A DNA stretch of 64,000 nucleotides from Symsagittifera roscoffensis (Eukaryota; Xenacoelomorpha; Acoela; Convolutidae). Below, one piece after another: positions 56,785-64,000 of the stretch (the stretch's first letter is position 1; the number at the start of each line of letters is the position of its first letter). The position numbers were made by a program, and so were the translations under genes. The notes beneath the pieces are model-generated. The model was not told the DNA's origin. It was given only the letters and a program-made list of their open reading frames with translations, and made no database searches. The stretch lies in assembly GCF_963678635.1 (NCBI RefSeq), contig NC_087068.1:29948318-30012317 (forward strand), given 5' to 3'.

Positions 56785-57399
56785 ATGCGTGACGAATTAT
56801 CCCGCACAAGAAAATCGTTCCAAATTGAATTGAGGCTAGCTAATTGGTTGTATTAATTTTGTAATCTTCAAATTTTTACACTTGATCTTTCATATTGTCC
56901 AAAACTTAAAGTTTTTCAATATTTTTCTCCCTCAGATTCGATGTGGCTTAAAAGGCAGTCGGTACCTTTAAGGCTTTGCTCTGATATACGAAAAGTCTTG
57001 TTATAAACTATTTTTTATCTGGCTGTTCACTCTTTGAGCAATGTTTTCGTTTGAATTTTATACATTTAAAGATTCCTGAGCTCATTAGGTGGTACAAACA
57101 TTTTGATTAACATTTTAGTTTTAGTTTTTTCCGCATCCCTTATTACAACTAATTGTCATCGCAGAGAAAGATATTTGGCTCTTCAGTGTTACCATTATTA
57201 ACTTGCTGCGTCAGAACAGATAATTTTTCTACATTTTTTTGGCAACCTGTTCCGAGTTTCATTATATTTGTGCTTCTTGCTTTTGGTTTTGATCACATAC
57301 CAATCATACTCCATAACTTATCTCAGGATGCCTTCTGTAAACATCTAGGGGCAAGTAGACCAATGTTGAATTAAATAGAAAACAATTGATCTCCCAGCA

Positions 57400-57565
57400 C
57401 TCTTACAAGTAATACACACCTTACCAGTATTTCTATAGATCTATTAAGGCACGAAAATAAAAATTTGCTCACAGACCAGTATTAGACTTAGTATCTGCAC
57501 GAATATATCTGGCCAAAACAAGATAGTGTGGCAAACAGATTCAGATGTGTGCTCATCTGAATCTG
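57400..57565. repeat. Partial copy of the 409-bp dispersed repeat
   Basis: tagatctattaaggcacg...ccagtattagacttagtatctgcacgaatatatctggcc...agatagtgtggcaaacag matches the right half of 46699-47107. Confidence 0.6.
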
Positions 57566-58208
57566 CTCTCTGGGGTACAACCTCGGTTTTCTCAGAACAA
57601 TTCTGGCAGCTGTTCTAATAGTTTTCTGTCCAAATGTATCAAAAAGGTAATCTGATTGAATAGAGATAATAAGGAACAACTCAGCTTCTTAGATACCACT
57701 GGAATTTTTGTTCACATTTCTATTTTTACCTGCTTAATTGATGTCTTTCGCATTTATATCTTCAATTTTTACAGATAAACCATAATTAATCAAACTAGAA
57801 AACTAGGGAAACTAAAAATGACATAAATTTTACATCAATGGAATAAAACAAAACGAAACGGAAAGGAAAGGTTGAGAATTTTGAGGATGAGACACGTTTA
57901 GTACCCCCAAAAGTAGACTCAAAAAGGACTGACACGCTTTTAAAGAACACCTTGAGCATTTCCACGAAAGCCGGCCTCATGAACTGCACAAAAATGACTC
58001 GTCTAAGCAATCAAATGTTTTTTCCAAGAGTAAAATTAAGAAAGCAACTTTTTTTATTCAAAAAACTAACAAAAAAATTCTACAAAAAACTAATAAAAAC
58101 ACAAAAAGGAAAGAAAACTTATCTTACAGTCCTGATTATACATATTATTCCACGAATCGCAAAAGAAAAAATTAGAAAATCAAAAAACTGAAAAGTTGAC
58201 GAAATCTG

Positions 58209-58665
58209 TTGCGTCCGTCTGTCATATCAGGTCTAGATGACTGCACGGAATGACTTGTCAGCAAAAAGCCATCGAATTAGAGCACCATCTATAAGGCAAT
58301 TCTCACCCGAGATGGTACTGTATCTAAAACTATGTCTAGTAAAAACTGAAAAAATCAGGTTTCTGGATAGAAACTTCGAATATGCTTAGGTTGCGTCATA
58401 TACGTTTGATTTTCTTTATAATAAACTATAAAACCCATCGCAATTTTAATTCTGTATCATGAATCGGTGAAGAAAAGTTAAGAAAAGTGAAGAAATTTCA
58501 TTGATTGGTTGCGAGAACACGTAAGTCTCGCGTAGTGAAACCTTGAAGCGAGGTAGGTAGTTTTATCTTGCAAATTCCACAAAGCTGCTGCTCCTGTCCA
58601 ATGGCTGCTTGCCGTGCAGTCATCCCGTGCAGTCATCTAGACCTAGTTTGATAGAGGGACGCTTC
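58209..58665. mobile_element. TIR element with ggtctagatgactgcacgg termini
   Basis: The left end (58209-58245) and right end (about 58612-58665) are inverted. The core ggtctagatgactgcacgg matches exactly, and the right end carries part of it twice. About 455 bp, non-coding. Confidence 0.65.
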
Positions 58666-59070
58666 AGACTTGGTTTTTGTCCGTTTTTCTCATAAATAGC
58701 TCGTAATCATCTAATGTATATAGTGTATTTATTTTTTTTATAAATGTTTTTTGGTTCTTTTTGAGCTGTTTTGAACTTAAATTAGCACCAGAGATTTGTT
58801 GCAAAAACGAATTCTAAATCAAAAAGCTAGCATTTCCCGTGAATATCTTCATTTTTTCTACTCGTTGCAAAAAATCTGTTCAGTGGAGTGTGCAGAAATT
58901 TTTCGAGGGGAGGGGGGTGGGGGTTTCAATTTTAAAGAAACGAAAACAAGTTCAAGCTAAAATTTCGTTCAACAAAATATAGCTACACAAACTCGTGACA
59001 GAAAATATCAAGTCATGATTTTTGAAAATGTATTGCAAACAACAATTTATAGAAATTGTAAGCGTCGGTT

Positions 59071-59314
59071 TTAGAAGCCGATTCGTTTGATGATTTCATC
59101 TACGTCAAGAGTTTCTTTTTTATGGCTATACAAAAGAGCCAGCGACGATAGCCGGTCTTCCCGCATGGTTGATCTCAAGTATATTTTGAGAAGTTTCATA
59201 GCAGAAAAAGATCGCTCGGTCGCGCAGACAATGACCGGCAAACTGGCTGAATCTGCTATAGAATCTGCAATTGCTTTAATAAAAAAAATCTTTACAGTTT
59301 TTAAACAATTTTAA
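59071..59314 (-). pseudogene. hAT transposase C-terminal (dimerisation) fragment
   Basis: The - strand frame ending at 59071 reads LPVIVCATERSFSAMK, KIYLRSTMREDRLSSLAL and DVDEIIKRIGF. This is the hAT C-terminal dimerisation domain of the ZMYM/TTF-type elements, whose typical form is PVTxxSAERSFSxLKxIKxYLRSTM. The rest of the transposase is not seen upstream, where LicD-like sequence begins about 175 bp away. A truncated copy or the last exon of a decayed element. Confidence 0.75.
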
Positions 59315-59488
59315 ACAATTTTATTAGGATCACAACCACCCACATTTGAATTGATTTTTACTGAACGGTTCATCAATATAGACCCTGTATGAAGCAGTTC
59401 CGTTTAAGACTACAGTTTCTTTTGTTATGTTCGCGCGAGGAGTTCTCTCTACAAACGGGTAGTGTGTCTTTAACAGTTCACAGTCTGC

Positions 59489-60236
59489 TTACGAAACCTT
59501 CTGCCCAGTTGCCTCTCTATGGTTCCAAAAATGAGAAAGGCATGTAAAATGTTTTTGATAATGTGCTTTCAGGTACTTTATGGGATCGCGTGGTACCTCG
59601 ATCCAGAGTGGTCCAAATGGTCGTCGGTGAGTGGGAAATGGGAGTCCCGAGACCAGGAAACATTACAATCTGGTCTGTGTGCCAGCTTAGTTTGCTCACC
59701 TTCGTCAACGAATGTTTTAACGTCTAAAAATGACCGTTTTCACGGTCTTTTTCCAGCGCTTTTGGAATAATTAAAGTAGAATTTCAGCGTTTTTCTGTAA
59801 GTTTTTTGCATGTAATAACCTTGGATCCCATTATTTCGGTCGTCTTTAAAGAGTTCAATGAGTTTATGTTTACTGTTGTTATGAACCATAATATCCATAT
59901 CTTCGTCCCAAGGTAACAAATCGTGCATTACTTAAGCTCCTACAAGTCCACCAGCGCTTTTCGTGTAATCGATGGCGTTTTGCTCGAAGACCGCCATACT
60001 CAAATTCAACAGTCGAATAAGTGTTTCATATTCGTTCTTTGCCATCCTTCGTGGTAAAAGAACACTATTCGTTCGCGGAATTTGAAACATCTCAGCCAAA
60101 TTTGGGTAATTTTTTCCTATTCCAATGGGTTCATAACAAGACCTAGGACAAGGCTTGAACTGCTTTTTGCTTTCGGTCCGATCCAAAACGAAGTTGCAAT
60201 TACAATTGCCGTTTTCTTTTAGAAGAATCTTTAACC
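59489..60236 (-). pseudogene. LicD/fukutin-family transferase pseudogene
   Basis: Related to enzymes that transfer phosphocholine or ribitol-phosphate-like groups to glycans (LicD, FKTN/FKRP family). From 60236 down: KILLKENGNCNCNFVLDRTE, ETLIRLLNLSMAVFEQNAIDY, GGLVGA, a stop (taa, 59932-59934) where a Tyr is expected, then VMHDLLPWDEDMDIMV, which is the family's metal-binding D-x-D-x-D-type motif. A second stop (tga, 59740-59742) replaces an expected Trp in the KRPWK-FLDV region. PLTDDHLDHSG follows, then a one-base shift near 59590, then DPIKYLKAHYQKHFTCLSHFWNHRE and the end at 59489. The ends match the family, so most of the catalytic domain is represented. An exon structure upstream cannot be excluded. 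Confidence 0.75.
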
Positions 60237-60239
60237 CTT

Positions 60240-61400
60240 AGAAGTGAACTATTCGATCGAATTAAAATAAAACTTCTATAAGAAGTTAGAAGAAACCCCA
60301 ATGAAATAATGGGGGAGAGCTGGTGATTCTGAGTTCCTTTCATTCTTCACAAATCGAAAATAAGCAGTTTTTATTTCTCAGTAGGTTATGTAATTTATAA
60401 CTACCGTTGGAGAATTTTATGAAGCATCATTTTAAAGTCCCATGACTGTCCCAGAACTTTCTCAAGCTGCCCTAATTTTCAAAATGAAGAAAAAAGCGGA
60501 ATAAATTTTACTATTCTCCCTATTAGGAAATTTTTTTGTGTATTAGAGTGATTTTTGATTTGTGATTAGAGGACATTGAAACTCCAAGTCGACAAAACTA
60601 TTTTAGCATCTATGTCAGCCAGTATCTTTCAAAGTTTAATTAAAACGAGGCGCAGAAAAACTTCAAACAAGGCTAGTAATACTGACTGATCTTTTTCAAT
60701 TTTCTCTCGTTAAAATTAGAAAAAATATATCTTCTAAAAATATTTCATAAGGAAATTTACATGCACGAAATGATATAAGAATCGGCTATCTTGTTCACAC
60801 TGATGTCCATTGCCAACCGGATACCAATGCCACAAATGAAAAACTTCGATGCAACTCGGTATGTACTAAAAATTAAATAAAATCTCTACGATAAAGAATT
60901 TACCAAAATGGAAATTATACGATTAGTGTCATATCATGATTTTAAAAGAGTTTCTTAGAAAATTGAATGTATTCTGCCGGATGATTAACATTCTGCTCTA
61001 CCTGTTGTTCTATAAAATATTCTGCTTTATGAGCCAAACGATGCCAATTCTGCTAAATTCTACTGCTAAGCTGATGCCACTAATTGAATTTTTTTTTGCA
61101 AACTGTGTCTTGAATGTCAGAGAATTGTTTTTTTTTTCGGTCTTGGTTTTGATCTCTGATCAGAAGTGCTAAGTACATAAGATAAAAAGATATTAAGACA
61201 ACTTGACACTAAGATAACAAAGACCGATAAAACATTCACAATGAAATGGTCAAATTGAAGCTGTTTATACAGTCGGGAAACAAAAAATTGGGAAATTTTT
61301 AACCTAATGGGAAGGTTTTAGGTAACTAGAAACACGATAAACCTCGAAACCAGTCATATCTTCGGAGAATCCGACCATGCCTTCAGAAAAAAAAAACTAG
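60240..61400. other. Intergenic, no gene recognised
   Basis: AT-rich, short hydrophobic frames only. Confidence 0.4.
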
Positions 61401-61418
61401 TGCTCCAAAAAATCATGA

Positions 61419-62299
61419 GCAAAATGAATACTTCATCTAAAATTGGTCATTTAGCAGGAAAGAGGAAGAAAAACTCACCGTCTAAGAGATTAGACTCCAG
61501 TATCTCAGAACCGTCGTCTTCTAGAAAATTTAAGTCCCCACATCCAAAGATTTTTTTTTTTTGAAACTGATGCTTCATCAGATTTAGACCAGTCGAATTC
61601 CAAATCTTTCATTTAAGAAAGTTCTACTGATTCTTCAAGACTACCAGTCACCGACGACCACACATCCACTGGCACTCATATCACTCCTTCGATGGGCAGG
61701 AGCGAGAGCCCGATTTTCATCGGCAGTTCACTGGAAAAAACTGTAGAATCAACTCCGGTCTTACCTTTGGGCAGCTACTCCAGACCCAGACGAAAACCTG
61801 GCCCTCCTAAGAGCAAGGAAGTTCGTGGACAAAAAGTCATCAATGATGACAGTTGACTTGTTGGAAGAATAGGAGAAATCTCTCCAATCTCAACAGTGTC
61901 TCGCTCAAGACCCCCAGGAACGCCGAACATAGCTTGTTCGAAAATGACACCCCCTCAGCAATACTGACCTCTCTGGCTCACGTTGGAGCCAATCCAACAT
62001 TAGTGGACGAGACCACTGAATACTGCACAACCCCATTATTGTCGATGGACGCACACTTAGTCGTGGCAGGGTCATTTACTACAGAGCTTCGGATCCAACA
62101 AATCCCAACTGACGATAGCGACATATCTTCGGTCATCGACATAGAAACGAGAAATGAGGCCGATTATTTCACAAAAATTTTAACGCAACCTGATCAAACT
62201 CTGTACACCCACAAACCATTCATTTTTTTGGATCTTCTTTTGGTACTTAATTTAATTTGCTTTTTTTTGATACATCACAATTCTCTGATTTTTTTTTGA
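61419..62299 (+). pseudogene. Ser/Thr/Pro-rich ORF fragments, unknown
   Basis: The first frame from ATG 61419 encodes a basic, Ser-rich stretch (HLAGKRKKNSPSKRL). It runs into a T11 homopolymer near 61552, after which the other frame continues (ETDASSDLDQSNSKSF, then SYSRPRRKPGPPKSKEVRG) with stops. 61853-62299 is the longest open piece (148 codons). Higher GC and a sustained polar composition suggest a decayed coding exon or a retroelement ORF1. No family recognised. Confidence 0.35.
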
Positions 62300-63200
62300 T
62301 AGATCACCCGTTGGGTATAGTTGCAATTTTATTGAATTAGACATTACTTGATTAGTTACAACCAATGTTTTTTCTATTTTATTTATACATAACCCCAATT
62401 TTGCATTCCTTTTTTTGACCTTGTAAATATCTGCATTGAATTGTATGTAGCCGTGTATATTTTGATCCTTATAAATGTGTATATCTCTTGTAAATTCCGT
62501 GGTTTTAGTGTAAGTTCGTTCTTTTTGTTTGAAACTTTGATGCCCGTGGCATGAATGGAGAACGGAGTAAGTATGTGATTTGGTTACCTTTCATAGATCG
62601 GATATACGTTTTTCCTGCAATGAGGAAAATCGCGATTTAAATTTTATTTATTTTTATTTGACCTTTTTTTTAGATATCAGTTATTTTTGTGTCTATTCGA
62701 AGTCCATTAGACTTCACTCCTCTTTTTAATTCTCTTCAGAAAAAAACTGTTTTTTATTAATTCATTCAATTTTAGTCTTTTAATTTCAGTTAATTTAATT
62801 TTTAATTTTAATTGAGTTAATATTAAGTATACCAGTGGTATTTGAATACTTTTCATTAATTTCTAATTTGGACTTTGAACATTTAGTGGTGCAATCAAAT
62901 GAGAATCTAGCTTTGTAGTTATGTTGTTCAAAGACAATTTCCCCGTTGTATGCTTTTAGTAAAGAAATTATTCAAAACTATTTCAGGGTTGCATTAAACT
63001 TTATCAGATAAACAGTAAATTGTATCAACAGTTTACTGAGCGTTATCGCGCGCTTTTTGTGGCACAGTTTGTTTTGCCAGAGTAGCATATCAGTGAAACA
63101 CACTTCAAATTTGGTTCCTGCTTTTTTTATAAGAAAAAAGAAGTTTTATTTCAGAAGTTTTCACCTCTTCTACCTAAGTTATCACAGCAGCGTGTCACGG
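62300..63200. other. Intergenic, no gene recognised
   Basis: Very AT-rich with many T runs. Confidence 0.4.
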
Positions 63201-63204
63201 AGCC

Positions 63205-63335
63205 GAAAACCTGGATAGCCAAAAAGTAAAGTCATTCCTTGATATTCGAAAAATAAATTTGTTACCGGATAGACGAAAAATGAATTCCCTCCCGGATAGC
63301 CGAAGAATTATTTCGCTCCCGGATAGCCAAAAAAT
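63205..63335 (+). repeat. Minisatellite, unit about 33 bp, in an ORF
   Basis: Four to five imperfect copies around cccggatagccgaaaaat. In the open frame 63259-63798 they read as LPDSRRI-like units. The rest of that frame is Lys/Phe-rich and unrecognised, so coding is doubtful. Confidence 0.6.
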
Positions 63336-64000
63336 TTTTTTCCAAAAAATTGGATTTGCTCCACGTCAAAACTTAACCGCCAAATGTTTTATTATTTTAT
63401 CAATTAAAAATAAAAGGCCGTTTCCCATTATTGCCCCACCAGAATTAAATTGTAGACACTCAGAAAAAAAAAATTATATTATGTGGTGGGGGATTTTTTC
63501 TAAAAAAACGGACACACCATCGACTTTTTTAATTGGATCGATTAAGCCTGAAGTATTCCGAAAAGGTGTCAAGATCTTACTTTCAACAAAACTTTCTGCG
63601 ACAGTGGTAAAAATTTTTAAGAAATGGCAAAAAGTCGATGTTCGAAACAAGTTTTCAGCGCCTGCTCCCAGCATCCTTCGCAAGGCTCATGATTTCTTTT
63701 CCTCTTTTTTGGCTGTGTACAGGTTAGGCTATTTTTTTTGTTCTCGCATAGCCGAAAAAAAACTTTTGCTAATGATTAAACTTAAAAAAAATCATTAAAA
63801 AAATTTAATCATTCGAACGAAGTAGTCAAAATGTTGTGAAAAATTTTCCTTTATTGACAAATGTTGTTCTGTTATTTAAAACTTTCTTAAAAAATCAGTT
63901 TTCTTGCGCTATCGAGGAATGCTGCTTTGTGGCTACGCACCTTTTTCTCTAAGTTAGTATCAAAAAGATTTTCAACTAAGCGCTTTCGTTACAAGTTTTT

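Noticed and set aside
57153-57374. Transmembrane protein exon
   Set aside because: Hydrophobic frame with no start, no splice context and no recognisable family; AT-rich DNA gives such frames by chance.

Overview
This is AT-rich DNA from an invertebrate animal, species not assigned. Two spliced genes with canonical GT-AG introns show that it is eukaryotic. Retroelement relics, MITE-like repeats and degenerate tandem arrays fill most of the rest. No rRNA, intact tRNA gene, CRISPR array or bacterial operon was seen.

Host genes. A seven-exon ZDHHC23-like palmitoyltransferase gene runs on the + strand from 16409 to 39554. Its joined frame stays open for 475 codons. Its first coding exon, a cysteine-rich segment too short to stand out as an ORF, lies 4.6 kb upstream of the second. 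Intron 5 (7.35 kb) interrupts the DHHC zinc-binding domain itself. That intron holds, on the opposite strand, a complete three-exon SLC6-family Na+-coupled transporter gene (35964 to 32659) of 822 codons with a long acidic N-terminal tail. A LicD/fukutin-like nucleotidyl- or phosphotransferase pseudogene with two stops and a frameshift lies at 59.5-60.2 kb on the - strand, next to a hAT transposase C-terminus.

Left third (0-16.3 kb). This is nested retroelements. In order they are: a LINE reverse-transcriptase (RT) relic (0.1-1.25 kb); a decayed Penelope-like element (PLE), copy 1 (1.5-5.4 kb); a relic coding for an SGNH-like segment, a PHD finger and an RT (5.7-8.8 kb); four tandem units with a hammerhead-like motif (8.8-9.8 kb); and an antisense LINE split by a much better preserved PLE, copy 2 (10.6-14.9 kb). 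Copy 2 is flanked by a 12-bp target-site duplication. It has a partial tandem copy of its own 3' end upstream (pseudo-LTR), an upstream ORF, and an RT/GIY-YIG ORF broken by one apparent 2-bp slip.

The most unusual object is in that PLE. A complete C4HC3 PHD finger lies inside the RT catalytic domain, between motif B and the YVDD motif. The same insertion is in decayed copy 1, so it belongs to the family and is not a one-off artefact.

Middle and right. Introns and intergenic DNA carry several repeat families: MITEs with terminal inverted repeats, including a hAT-type one with an 8-bp duplication; a 409-bp repeat in inverted copies 14 kb apart; tRNA-derived SINE heads; a recurring GC-rich hairpin motif; and two long degenerate arrays with a period of about 165 bp. 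A heavily decayed Ty3/Gypsy-type retrotransposon occupies 48.0-51.8 kb and perhaps beyond. From 53.4 to 64 kb there are duplications, a minisatellite and fragments of unknown ORFs.
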